In this document: in pieces, positions 6,193 to 15,140 of the stretch
How the letters are laid out: every line of letters starts with the position of its first letter
How positions within the stretch are numbered: position 1 is the first letter of the stretch
Assembly: GCA_033763735.1 (NCBI GenBank)
Contig: JANRJY010000069.1
Coordinates: 1 to 64,000, forward strand
Direction of reading: 5' to 3'
Length of the DNA stretch: 64,000 nt
DNA from: JANRJY01 sp033763735
GTDB lineage: Bacteria > Bacteroidota > Bacteroidia > Cytophagales > UBA9547
Translations under genes and position numbers: made by a program
The notes under the pieces: generated by a model
What the model was told of the DNA's origin: nothing
Databases searched by the model: none
What the model saw: only the letters and a program-made list of their open reading frames with translations

Positions 6193-7974
6193 ATGGAGGA
6201 CTTATTAGCTCAAACTACAGAAACTGAATTATTGGAAATTGAAAACGGGGTTCAGCATAATGCTGACGAACCGGATTATGCATCATTTACACTGGCAGAT
6301 TTTAAGAAATTAGTAGCCAAGCATAATGATCAAGTCGATATATCTGCTAATTTTTCAGTATTTAGGAAAATAAAACCTTTTATAGAAGAGCTCGCTGAAA
6401 ATGAAAAAAATGAAGCACTCAACAAATTTATTGCAGATGGCAGCAATCCGGATGATTTTGCATTAAAACAAGATGAGTTTTATCAGAAGTTTGAACAAGC
6501 CTTTCACAAATCAAGAATTGCATACAACGACAAAATCAAAGAATATCAATTCAAAAAGGAAAATAACTTAAAAACAAAAAGAGAAATTCTTGACAAAATG
6601 AGGAGCCTGATTGAAAATGCTCCTAAAAAGAATGTTTTCGAAAGCTTTAAACTGCTGCAACAAGAATGGAAAAATGCCGGACCGGTACCCTCTGAACACA
6701 ATCAGGAACTTTGGTCGAGTTACACAGCCTTAGTTAACCGATTTTATGATCATAGGCATATTGCATTTGAGTTGGTTGACCTCGATCGCAAACGCAATTT
6801 GCAAGTCAAACAATTGCTCTGCGAAAAGGTAGAAGCATTGGTCAATGAATCATCAATCAAAAAAGCCTTAAAAGAACTTGAGGAGATTCATGAAGAATTC
6901 AAACACATAGGTCCGGTACCCAAAGAACAACAAGAGGAAATTTGGAGTCGATTAAAAGCTGCTTCAGATAAAATTCATGAAAAAAGACATATTTATATTG
7001 AAGAGCAAAAGGCAAAGCATAACCAAAATATGGAAGCTAAGCTTTTGATTCTGGAAAAGCTTAAAACATATGGTGAATTTGAGTCGCAAAGAATAGATGA
7101 ATGGGTTGAAAAAACAAAGGAATTAGAAGTACTACAACAACAATGGAAAGAATCGGGCACCATTGATAAAGATAAAGTTAAAGAAGTAAACAAACTTTTT
7201 TGGGAAGGATTAAAGAAATTTTACAATAATAAGCGCCTCTTTTTCAAGGATATAGAAGCCTTAAAAAAGGAAAACTTAAAACTAAAAACCGAGCTTTGCG
7301 AAAAAGCCGAAGCCTTACAAACCAACCAAGACTGGGAACAAACTGCAGCCCAGATTTTGGCTTTACAAAAACAATGGAAAGAGGTAGGTCATGTGCCTCT
7401 TAAAATGAAGGACAAAATATATGAGCGTTTCAAAAAGGCATGTGATACTTTTTTTGAGAATCGAAGAGCTGCCGGAAAAGCACAACAAGAAGTTGCCAAA
7501 CAACAAGTAAAAGCAAAATATGAATTTATAGACACTGTTGGTAAAAAGTCAAACAACAATGAAAGTATTGATAATATCAAAAAACTGATTGCTGAATGGG
7601 AGGCTATGCCTGCAGAAAATAATGAAGACTATGCAAAAGCATATTCTAAATTTGCTGAAACTATTAGAGTTAAACTTCAGGATATCAAGGATATAGATGC
7701 TCTTGATAAAGAAAAAATAGTTTCCAGATTACAAACTAATGCCTTAAATGCATCACCGGACGGAGAGAAAGAAAAACAAAATCGTGAACGTAGATTGCGC
7801 AAGGAAATCCGTGATTTGGAGGATAATATTGCACAATATAAAAATAATCTCGAGTTTTTTGCCAGAGCCAAAAATGCGGATGCCATTCGTAAAGATTTCA
7901 ACACTAAAATTGAAGCTGACGAACATAATCTGAAATTGCTTCAGACCAGGTTACGGATATTAACCTCAAAATAA
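6193..7974 (+). CDS. DUF349 repeat protein
   Basis: A 593-residue, highly charged, helical protein. It contains at least four DUF349 repeats, marked by W-K/x-x-G motifs: QEWKNAGPVP (about 155), EEFKHIGPVP (about 235), QQWKESGTID (about 315) and KQWKEVGHVP (about 395). A degenerate unit (LIAEWEAMP) and a coiled-coil tail (about 530-590) follow. The fold is a chain of three-helix units. The function is not established, although some DUF349 proteins are implicated in RNA or cell-envelope processes. No signal peptide, so cytosolic. ATG at 6193 is preferred; an earlier ATG at 6180 is out of frame. This Bacteroidetes arrangement is monocistronic here. Confidence 0.85.
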   Translation: MEDLLAQTTETELLEIENGVQHNADEPDYASFTLADFKKLVAKHNDQVDISANFSVFRKIKPFIEELAENEKNEALNKFIADGSNPDDFALKQDEFYQKFEQAFHKSRIAYNDKIKEYQFKKENNLKTKREILDKMRSLIENAPKKNVFESFKLLQQEWKNAGPVPSEHNQELWSSYTALVNRFYDHRHIAFELVDLDRKRNLQVKQLLCEKVEALVNESSIKKALKELEEIHEEFKHIGPVPKEQQEEIWSRLKAASDKIHEKRHIYIEEQKAKHNQNMEAKLLILEKLKTYGEFESQRIDEWVEKTKELEVLQQQWKESGTIDKDKVKEVNKLFWEGLKKFYNNKRLFFKDIEALKKENLKLKTELCEKAEALQTNQDWEQTAAQILALQKQWKEVGHVPLKMKDKIYERFKKACDTFFENRRAAGKAQQEVAKQQVKAKYEFIDTVGKKSNNNESIDNIKKLIAEWEAMPAENNEDYAKAYSKFAETIRVKLQDIKDIDALDKEKIVSRLQTNALNASPDGEKEKQNRERRLRKEIRDLEDNIAQYKNNLEFFARAKNADAIRKDFNTKIEADEHNLKLLQTRLRILTSK

Positions 7975-8019
7975 TTAGAGGTTATTTCATACTAAATAAT
8001 TTTTATTGACTTTTGTCTT

Positions 8020-8385
8020 ATGCAAACAATTGAATTGAACCATATAGCTATACACGTTAAAAATGTAGCTGAAAGTGTTGATTTTTACAAAAACACTCTT
8101 GAATTTGAACAAATACCCAGGCCTGCTTTTGATTTTGATGGGGCTTGGTTTCGATTGGGTAGTGTTCAGGAATTACATATACTTGAAGGCAGAGATTATG
8201 AGGTGCAATCAAGTTCTCGAAAAACGCACTTTGCATTAAAAGTGGCATCCATTAATGAAAGTGAACAATTCTTAGTTAAGAAAAAAGTAACTTTCCGCGC
8301 ACCTAAGCAACGTCCGGATGGATTGTATCAAATATTTGTAGTTGACCCTGATGGGTATTGGATTGAACTATGTGGGCAGCTTTAA
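8020..8385 (+). CDS. VOC-superfamily (glyoxalase-like) protein
   Basis: A 121-residue single vicinal-oxygen-chelate domain made of two beta-alpha-beta-beta-beta modules. Likely metal ligands are His8 (LNHIAIHV), His near 70 (KTHFALKV) and Glu near 116 (GYWIELCG). The segment VVDPDGYWIELCG is the standard VOC C-terminal motif. It may act on a small-molecule conjugate such as an S-lactoyl thiol, but the substrate is not predictable from sequence. The ATG lies 45 bp after the DUF349 stop, with no obvious terminator between, so read-through is possible. Confidence 0.82.
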   Translation: MQTIELNHIAIHVKNVAESVDFYKNTLEFEQIPRPAFDFDGAWFRLGSVQELHILEGRDYEVQSSSRKTHFALKVASINESEQFLVKKKVTFRAPKQRPDGLYQIFVVDPDGYWIELCGQL

Positions 8386-8389
8386 TAAG

Positions 8390-8473
8390 CTAAATAACCA
8401 AAATAGCCAAAAGTAATCCTAAAAGTATCCACTTCACATAACTAAAATCTGCGTGCATCAATAATGACTTCAT
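8390..8473 (-). CDS. Possible 27-residue single-span membrane peptide
   Basis: A short minus-strand frame, MKSLLMHADFSYVKWILLGL and seven more residues, has a compact hydrophobic C-terminal segment of about 14 residues. It ends 5 bp from the VOC stop, in the convergent orientation. Leader-like or toxin-like small membrane peptides have this shape. There is no clear ribosome binding site or promoter box, so it may be chance. The surrounding 8386-8670 is otherwise AT-rich intergenic DNA with no gene that I can support. Confidence 0.28.
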   Translation of the reverse strand: MKSLLMHADFSYVKWILLGLLLAILVI

Positions 8474-8670
8474 AATCACATTCAATTAATAGGCAATTAT
8501 ACTCATATTTCTTTAAAAGGTTTTATTAATACTTGAAATAATGCAATAATTATTTGATTTTTTCTTACTTCTTTCATAAATCGGTTAATAGATAGGTATG
8601 TACATCACAATACCACTTATTTAAAACAATCCATTTTAATTTATTTTTATAGATTTGCGCCTCTTATTAT

Positions 8671-9393
8671 ATGCAAGAAAGGAAGTTTGACACATTTGAT
8701 CAGTTTGCGGATGATTACAGAACCATTCATACCGAAAACATTAAGATATCAGGGGCGGACAGTGACTATTTCAGCAAATATCGTATTGAAGAAATACACA
8801 GAGTAGAAAAACTAGCCAATACGAATGCATCAAAAGGCGAAAAAATAAGCATACTTGATATAGGCAGTGGTGATGGAAATGCAGCCCGATTTTTTATTGA
8901 ATACTTCCGTAATTCAACGGTTTACGGAATCGATATCACTGATAAAGTTGTCCAAAAAGCCATAGATCGAAACTTGCCAAATTGCCATTTTCAAGTATAT
9001 GATGGAGAAAATATTCCATTTGCCGACAATACTTTTGATATTATATTTTTGGTTGGAACCTTACATCATGTTGACAAAAAATACCATTTGGATTTGATGA
9101 AACAAGCATTTCGTGTATTAAAGAAGGGCGGTAGAATGTATCAGTTTGAACATAATCCATGGAACCCGATTACTCAAAAACTTGTAAAAGATTGCCCATT
9201 TGATACCGATGCTGTGCTTGTAACAGCTCCTTATGTGAAACAATTGGAAAGGAATGCAGGTTTTGAAAAAGTCAGAACAAAGTTCACTTTGTTTTTTCCT
9301 CGATTTGCAATTTTCAAGCCATTTTTGTTTCTCGAAAAATATTTGGGTTGGCTACCTATTGGAGGTCAGTATTATATTTCAGCTACTAAATAG
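8671..9393 (+). CDS. Class I SAM-dependent methyltransferase
   Basis: A 240-residue Rossmann methyltransferase. The SAM-binding motif I is ISILDIGSGDGNAARFF (residues about 68-84), followed by YGIDITD (motif II), GENIPFADNTFDIIFLVGTL (motif III/IV) and RVLKKGGRMYQFEHNP (motif V/VI). The C-terminal part, rich in Phe and Leu (FFPRFAIFKPFLFLEKYLG), is typical of methyltransferases acting on lipids, quinones or glycans. It heads a run of three methyltransferases ending in a glycosyltransferase-like membrane protein, so a polyprenyl or surface-glycan substrate is plausible. TAGATTTG at 8650-8657 is a likely -7 box. Confidence 0.85.
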   Translation: MQERKFDTFDQFADDYRTIHTENIKISGADSDYFSKYRIEEIHRVEKLANTNASKGEKISILDIGSGDGNAARFFIEYFRNSTVYGIDITDKVVQKAIDRNLPNCHFQVYDGENIPFADNTFDIIFLVGTLHHVDKKYHLDLMKQAFRVLKKGGRMYQFEHNPWNPITQKLVKDCPFDTDAVLVTAPYVKQLERNAGFEKVRTKFTLFFPRFAIFKPFLFLEKYLGWLPIGGQYYISATK

Positions 9394-9398
9394 CATTT

Positions 9399-10007
9399 AT
9401 GTTTATTGCCGATTTACCCATTTATAAAAAACTAACCAAACAACGTTCCATTACATTTGCCAAGTATTTAGCACCACTTATTTCTGATAATTCAACCGTT
9501 TTGGATTTTGGTTGTGGTAATATGTATACAGCACAACAATTACTTCGAATAAATCCAACATTTAATTTTACGGGAATCGATGTCATTCGAGACCAAAATT
9601 TATCTGATGAAATACTTAAAGATAAAAGACTAAATTTGGTGGTGAGTAGTGCAGAGATATTACCGTTTGAAGATAATTCATTCGATTGTGTACTTGCACT
9701 CGCCACCATGCACCACACACCTGACCCCGATTATTTTATGGCCGAACTCTATAGGGTCACTAAAACGAAAGGAAGCCTCATTTTGGTCGAGGAAATGTAT
9801 GTAAATCAATTAGATAGGTTGTATATTTCGGGCCAGGATTGGATATTAAATAAGTTAAAAGAAGGGGTGCCGGTGCCTTTGAATTTTAGGTCAAACCAAC
9901 ATTACGAGAATTTATTTAAAAAATTAAAACTGGATGTAGTTTTCAAAGGAAGTGTTCGACCATTTCCTACTTTTATGCATCATTATGTGTACAAACTTAA
10001 AAAGTAA
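9399..10007 (+). CDS. Class I SAM-dependent methyltransferase, second of three
   Basis: A 202-residue methyltransferase. Motif I is STVLDFGCGNMYTAQQL, the acidic loop TGIDVIRD follows, then AEILPFEDNSFDCVLALATM and the late motif KTKGSLILVEEMYV. Compared with its neighbour it is shorter and lacks the long hydrophobic tail. The ATG follows the previous stop by 5 bp, indicating an operon. The substrate is unknown; co-transcription with two other methyltransferases suggests sequential or alternative methylation of one small molecule or glycan-lipid. Confidence 0.83.
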   Translation: MFIADLPIYKKLTKQRSITFAKYLAPLISDNSTVLDFGCGNMYTAQQLLRINPTFNFTGIDVIRDQNLSDEILKDKRLNLVVSSAEILPFEDNSFDCVLALATMHHTPDPDYFMAELYRVTKTKGSLILVEEMYVNQLDRLYISGQDWILNKLKEGVPVPLNFRSNQHYENLFKKLKLDVVFKGSVRPFPTFMHHYVYKLKK

Positions 10008-10063
10008 TATTCTTTAATTAGATTTGTACAATTTTTAATAAAAACTTTAAAATTAACAACGTA

Positions 10064-10825
10064 TTGCAAGAATCTGATACCATCGAAAATATTCAAAAAG
10101 CACATTTTAACCAAATGTCGGATGTGTATGATATTAATTATTCAGAGAAATACACCAATGAATATCGTCTTCATTTTGTCAATGAACCTTTGGTGAATGG
10201 AATCAATTTGCATAACAAAAGTGTGCTGGAAGCCATGTGTGGTAGTGGACAAACTACAGAGTTTCTTTTGTCCAAAGGAGCCAAAGTTACAGGATTGGAT
10301 ATTTCTGAAGATTTGATAGAAATTTTTAAAACGAAATATCCAAATTCGGATGCCGTATGTGCCTCTATTTTTGAAACCCCGTTTTCGGACCAATATTTTG
10401 ATGTAGTTGTTGTAGTAGCGGGTTTGCATCATTTACATCCTAGAGTTATTGATGCTATAGAAGAATGTAGAAGGGTGCTGAAACCCGGTGGTTATCTGGT
10501 ATTTATGGAGCCTCATTCCGGATCAGTTCCGGATATTTTTAGAAAAATATGGTATAAATTGGATAAAATGTTTGAAACCAATGAAGCAGCCGTTCCAGTA
10601 GAGGATTTAAAAAAACATTTTATGATGAAATTCAATTTTCTTACTCAAAATTACACTGGTGGCTTGGCTTTTTTGTTTGTGTTTAACTCATTTATTTTCA
10701 GGATTCCCATCAGAATTAAAAAATATTATGCACCTTTATTATTGAATTTGGATAAATTAATGAGTCCGATTTTTAACAAGTATTTATCTTGTATTACAAT
10801 TTGTCAATGGCAAAAAAGAACCTAA
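10064..10825 (+). CDS. Class I SAM-dependent methyltransferase, third of three (TTG start)
   Basis: A 253-residue methyltransferase with MSDVYDINYSEKYTNEYR at the start and SVLEAMCGSGQTTEFLLSKG as motif I. TGLDISEDLI, VVVAGLHHLHP and RRVLKPGGYLVFMEPH follow. The C-terminal third is hydrophobic (AFLFVFNSFIFRIPIR), suggesting membrane association. The start taken is TTG at 10064, because homology-like sequence begins upstream of the first ATG (residue 18) and a TAGATTTG box (10019-10026) lies about 38 bp upstream. Its end overlaps the following gene by 19 bp. Confidence 0.78.
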   Translation: MQESDTIENIQKAHFNQMSDVYDINYSEKYTNEYRLHFVNEPLVNGINLHNKSVLEAMCGSGQTTEFLLSKGAKVTGLDISEDLIEIFKTKYPNSDAVCASIFETPFSDQYFDVVVVVAGLHHLHPRVIDAIEECRRVLKPGGYLVFMEPHSGSVPDIFRKIWYKLDKMFETNEAAVPVEDLKKHFMMKFNFLTQNYTGGLAFLFVFNSFIFRIPIRIKKYYAPLLLNLDKLMSPIFNKYLSCITICQWQKRT

Positions 10826-13206
10826 AAACCAGTATAAAAAGCAAGCCGCAACAGGTAGTAAAAAAGACTGTAGGTATTAAACCTAAGGCGGTATTGCCCA
10901 GTTTTTCTTTTCAAAATGATTTTAAAAAACTTTTGCAGTTAAAATACTTTATAATTTATTGGAAGCGATCGTTCTCATTATTATTTAGAAAAACCAAGCC
11001 TGATTTTACACAACCTAACAACTTCATTTACAGAGTAATATTTTGTTTTCTTCTTACCAGTTCTTTGTTTGTTTTTTTGGCAAACATTACCGATTATAAC
11101 ATTACCTGGGACGAAAAAATCCACGTTTCTTATAGTAAAGATGTTGTAAAGTATTATACCTCATTTGGTAAAGACACTACCTTGTTTGATTATTCAAAGT
11201 CGATGTATCAACCCATGAGTTATTATGGTTGTTCGTTCGACTTAATCACCTCATTTATATCATTATACATTTTGCCAAGCGTGGATGAATTTTATGTAAG
11301 GCACACTGTAAATGCTTTATTTGGTTTGTTTGCAATATTGATAACGTCATTGATTGCCAGGTTTTTAGGAGGATGGCGAACCGCTTGTATCGCTTTTATT
11401 TTTTGTGTGCTTTCACCTTCATTATTTGGGCATTCCATGAACAATCCTAAAGATATTCCATTTGCTGCGGCTTTTATTTTTGCCATTTATCAAATAATCC
11501 GTTTGTTGCATCAAATGCCTCGACCCAAAGTAACTACTATGATATTAATTGCAGTCGGAATTGGCTGGACCATAAGCACACGCGCAGGTGGCTTAATATT
11601 AATTCCTTTCTTTGGTTTGTTTTTAGGAATGAACTGGCTCATGTTTGCTCGAAAAAAAGGAATAAACGTTGCTTTCAATCATATTATCAAATACGCCTGT
11701 TATGTAGCTTTGCCTTCTATAGGGGGTTACTTTTTAGGTTTATTAATTTGGCCTTATGGTCAAAAGAAGCCATTGAGCAATCCAATAGATGCTTTGAATA
11801 ATTTGAGTAATGTTAATTATTTGCACACTTACGAAAACTTCGAGGGCAAACGCATTTACATGAGTAATGTCCCGTGGTATTATGTTTTGAAACAAATTTC
11901 ACTTGGAGCACCTTTGTTTATTTTAATTGGTTGCTTTCTTTCTGTAGCACTTTGGTATTTCATGCGCAAAAAGCTGAATTACAACTATTTGTTATTACTT
12001 TTTTTTGTATTTGCTTTCCCAATTTTTTGGGTTGCATACAAAAAATCAATGGTATATAATGGTTGGAGGCACTTTTTGTTTGTTTATCTTACACTAATCG
12101 TAGTTGCTTCATTAGGATGGGATTTTTTAATTTTTCAAATCAATAAAAAAGTAATTCAAATTATTGCCGGATTGGCTTTAGTTGGTTTGTGTGTGAATGT
12201 AATGGCTTTTATGATTCGCAATCACCCCAATGAATATATTTATTTTAATGAATTGGCAGGAGGGGCCAAAGGTGCTGCGGGTAATTATGAAATGGATTAT
12301 TATTCCAACTCTGTAAAAGAAGCCGTTGAATGGCTAATTGCTAATGAACATTTGGAACATAAGTATGCTAAAGTAGTTACAAACAATGAGTTACTTACGA
12401 TTAATCATTGGTCTGAGAAACTTGCCGATAGTGTTCAAATTGTATGGACACGCGATTATGAACGATACAAACAAGATTGGGATTATGCTATTTTCACTTC
12501 GCGTACCTATTCACCTTCTCAAATCAAAAAAGGATATTACCCACCCAAAGGAACCATTAAAACGATTGATGTGGATGGGGTGCCGGTGTGCGCAATTGTA
12601 AAGCGACCTCATAAATTACTTTCACAAGGATTTGCATTTTCAAGCAAAGGAGGTTACCAAGAAGCCTTGCCGTATTTTAAAGCGGCTGTTAAAGTTGATT
12701 CTTTGGATGAAGAAGCATGGAGAATGGCTGGATTGTGCTTGCTGAATATTAATAAACTTGATAGTGCACTTTTATTCATTAACAAAGCCATTGAACTTAA
12801 TCCGGAAGGTTTTATGGCTTATTACTTGAAAGGATATTACTATTTGTCAATAAGAGATGAAGCCAATGCGGAGCAAATGTTCAAAGAATCCATCAAAAAC
12901 AGAATTAATAATGGGGATGCACATGCGGAGTTAGGCAATATTTACTTGAACAGAGGATTAACTTCGCCTGCTATTGAAGAATACAAAAACGCGCTTGGCT
13001 TTGGCAACGTCAACCCCAATACCTACACCAATATGGGTGTGGCATATATGAATATTCAGGATTACGAAGCAGCCATTAATTTATTTAACATGGCGATAAA
13101 TAAAAATCCAAATTTCATGCCCGCATATGAGCAAATGGCCTTATGTTTTGAAAAAGCAGGTGATCCACAAACGGCAGCCCAGATAAGGAAACAAATTGGT
13201 CGATAA
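10807..13206 (+). CDS. GT-C (family 39-like) membrane glycosyltransferase with C-terminal TPR repeats
   Basis: A 799-residue protein started at the ATG at 10807 (MAKKNLKTSIKSK), with a basic cytosolic N-terminus. About 12 hydrophobic segments occupy residues 75-480. The first extracytoplasmic loop carries ITWDEKIHVSYSKD, the Asp-Glu motif used by GT-C enzymes (PMT/ArnT types) that take polyprenyl-phosphate sugars. A soluble part of about 120 residues follows, then tandem TPR motifs (about 610-795: ALPYFKAAVKVDSLDEEAWR, SALLFINKAIELNPEGFMAY). It overlaps the third methyltransferase gene, so the four genes form one operon, probably for glycosylation at the membrane. Acceptor and sugar are unknown. 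A GT-C/TPR fusion is uncommon but known in Bacteroidetes. Confidence 0.8.
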   Translation: MAKKNLKTSIKSKPQQVVKKTVGIKPKAVLPSFSFQNDFKKLLQLKYFIIYWKRSFSLLFRKTKPDFTQPNNFIYRVIFCFLLTSSLFVFLANITDYNITWDEKIHVSYSKDVVKYYTSFGKDTTLFDYSKSMYQPMSYYGCSFDLITSFISLYILPSVDEFYVRHTVNALFGLFAILITSLIARFLGGWRTACIAFIFCVLSPSLFGHSMNNPKDIPFAAAFIFAIYQIIRLLHQMPRPKVTTMILIAVGIGWTISTRAGGLILIPFFGLFLGMNWLMFARKKGINVAFNHIIKYACYVALPSIGGYFLGLLIWPYGQKKPLSNPIDALNNLSNVNYLHTYENFEGKRIYMSNVPWYYVLKQISLGAPLFILIGCFLSVALWYFMRKKLNYNYLLLLFFVFAFPIFWVAYKKSMVYNGWRHFLFVYLTLIVVASLGWDFLIFQINKKVIQIIAGLALVGLCVNVMAFMIRNHPNEYIYFNELAGGAKGAAGNYEMDYYSNSVKEAVEWLIANEHLEHKYAKVVTNNELLTINHWSEKLADSVQIVWTRDYERYKQDWDYAIFTSRTYSPSQIKKGYYPPKGTIKTIDVDGVPVCAIVKRPHKLLSQGFAFSSKGGYQEALPYFKAAVKVDSLDEEAWRMAGLCLLNINKLDSALLFINKAIELNPEGFMAYYLKGYYYLSIRDEANAEQMFKESIKNRINNGDAHAELGNIYLNRGLTSPAIEEYKNALGFGNVNPNTYTNMGVAYMNIQDYEAAINLFNMAINKNPNFMPAYEQMALCFEKAGDPQTAAQIRKQIGR

Positions 13207-13212
13207 CGGAAG

Positions 13213-15111
13213 TTAAGTTGTTAGTTTCCCTGTTGCATCCATTTGCAACATTTTATCTTCAATTAGCCGTTGTAGCTCAATTTTGATGTCATTTTGCTTT
13301 AAATGAGGTAGTTTGCCAAACAACTCATGCGGAAATACAGATTCTTTTTTAACAAGTTCCATAATTGCATCTCCAATTTTTTTACTAATTTCTATCCCTT
13401 CTTTTGTTTTCCTTGCGGTAATACATACATCACATACCCCGCATTTGTCAGCGTTATACTCTCCAAAATATTGAGATATTATTATAGACCTGCAAGTATT
13501 TTGTTCAAGGGCATAATTTATCATTGATTTGGCTTTGGCTTTGCCTACTTGAACCCGCTCTTGGTAGTATTTTTTGCTAAAAATATCGTTGAAATTACTG
13601 GTTCTTACCTTTGTAAAAGTTATTTGAGGTTTGTCTTTCATAGGAATGTATATCCATAATCCAATTTGATTAATGTAATTCATAAATTCCTTTACTTTAA
13701 CTACTTCTATTTTGAGTGTTTCGCTTAAATATATTTCAGAAATATTGGTAAAATCAGTATATAATTGCCCACCATAAATCCTTAAAATAGCTTTTATAAT
13801 TGGGTCAAACTTGGCATTGGCAACCTGAAACTTGTAAAGTTCTTCGTGGTCAGGTACAAAAAGTTTAGAAGGGCTGTAATAACTTTCGTTAAATGCAATA
13901 ACTTGTTGGTTTTCAAGATGTTTTAACGCAAAAATAGCTACTTTTTTATCAAATTTGTATTTGACTGAAAATGCATCCAAATCAAAATCAAAGCTTTGAG
14001 AGTTCTCTCCTCCACTTGCAATTTGAAAGTGATTAACTAATGACTGATATACGGTTTGCAATATTTCAAATTCAGGGAATTTTTCAATTTGAGTTTGTCT
14101 GAGATTCTCTACATCCAAGGTTTGATAAAGCAGCACCGCATAAGCTTTTTTCTCATCTCTTCCAGCGCGCCCGGCTTCCTGATAATATGCCTCGAGACTT
14201 TCCGGAATATCCATATGAATAACGGTGCGCACATCTGGTTTGTTAATTCCCATACCGAAAGCATTGGTCGATACCATAACGCGTACTTTGTTTTTGATCC
14301 ATGCATCTTGTTTTTGAGCTCTTTCAGTGTAACTCAATCCGGCATGATAATAATTGGCACTGATTTTTTTTTTGAGCAAAACATTGGCTATTTGTTTTGT
14401 CAGATTTCTGCTCCTTACATATACAATAGATGATCCGGGCACTTTTTGCAGAATATCAATCAGTTTACGCTCCTTATCTTCTTCTCGAAATACGCTATAG
14501 GATAAATTGGGTCTTGAAAAGCTTTTTCGAAAAATTTGTACATCTTTTAGATGAAGTTTTTCCACAATATCTTTTTCAACTTCTGGTGTGGCCGATGCTG
14601 TAACAGCAATACATGGTACATCAGGGATTAAAGTGCGTAATTCGTTGACTAGTAAATATGAAGGCCTGAAATCGTATCCCCATTGCGAAATGCAATGAGC
14701 TTCGTCTACTACTAATAATCCCACTTTGGTATGAACAAGTCTTTCGGTAAATGATTGTGTTTGAATTCGTTCCGGTGACAGATACAAAAACTTATAGGCT
14801 CGGTTTTGAGCATTTTCAAGTACGATAGTAATTTCTTTATAATTCATCCCGGAGTCAATCGAAGCAGCAGGTATACCTACAGCTTTAAGCTGCTCCACCT
14901 GATCTTTCATTAAGGCAATCAGCGGGGTGATTACCAAGGTAAGTCCTTCCAATACCATTCCGGGCACTTGAAAGCATATAGACTTACCACCTCCGGTAGG
15001 AAGTAGGGCTAATGTGTCATTTTTGTTAATTACAGATTGTACTATTTCCTCCTGAAGGGGTCTGAAGCGATCATATCCCCAATATTTTTTCAGGATTTCG
15101 GAGGGGGTCAT
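13213..15111 (-). CDS. recQ: ATP-dependent DNA helicase RecQ
   Basis: A 632-residue superfamily 2 helicase. It shows the Q-motif region YWGYDRFRPLQEEIV (residues 10-24), Walker A LPTGGGKS (37-44), the DEAH box (136-139) with aromatic loop HCISQWGYDFRPSY, SATATPEV-type motif III (VTASATPEVEK) and motif VI QEAGRAGRDEK near 325. The RQC zinc-binding cysteines are CRS..KCGVCDVC near 520-545. The C-terminal winged helix is present but there is no clear HRDC domain. It unwinds recombination and replication intermediates 3' to 5'. It is convergent with the GT-C gene (6 bp apart) and follows the amidohydrolase-like gene on the same strand by 29 bp. Confidence 0.95.
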   Translation of the reverse strand: MTPSEILKKYWGYDRFRPLQEEIVQSVINKNDTLALLPTGGGKSICFQVPGMVLEGLTLVITPLIALMKDQVEQLKAVGIPAASIDSGMNYKEITIVLENAQNRAYKFLYLSPERIQTQSFTERLVHTKVGLLVVDEAHCISQWGYDFRPSYLLVNELRTLIPDVPCIAVTASATPEVEKDIVEKLHLKDVQIFRKSFSRPNLSYSVFREEDKERKLIDILQKVPGSSIVYVRSRNLTKQIANVLLKKKISANYYHAGLSYTERAQKQDAWIKNKVRVMVSTNAFGMGINKPDVRTVIHMDIPESLEAYYQEAGRAGRDEKKAYAVLLYQTLDVENLRQTQIEKFPEFEILQTVYQSLVNHFQIASGGENSQSFDFDLDAFSVKYKFDKKVAIFALKHLENQQVIAFNESYYSPSKLFVPDHEELYKFQVANAKFDPIIKAILRIYGGQLYTDFTNISEIYLSETLKIEVVKVKEFMNYINQIGLWIYIPMKDKPQITFTKVRTSNFNDIFSKKYYQERVQVGKAKAKSMINYALEQNTCRSIIISQYFGEYNADKCGVCDVCITARKTKEGIEISKKIGDAIMELVKKESVFPHELFGKLPHLKQNDIKIELQRLIEDKMLQMDATGKLTT

Positions 15112-15140
15112 CAGAATTATTGGAAAAGTTATTATCTAAA

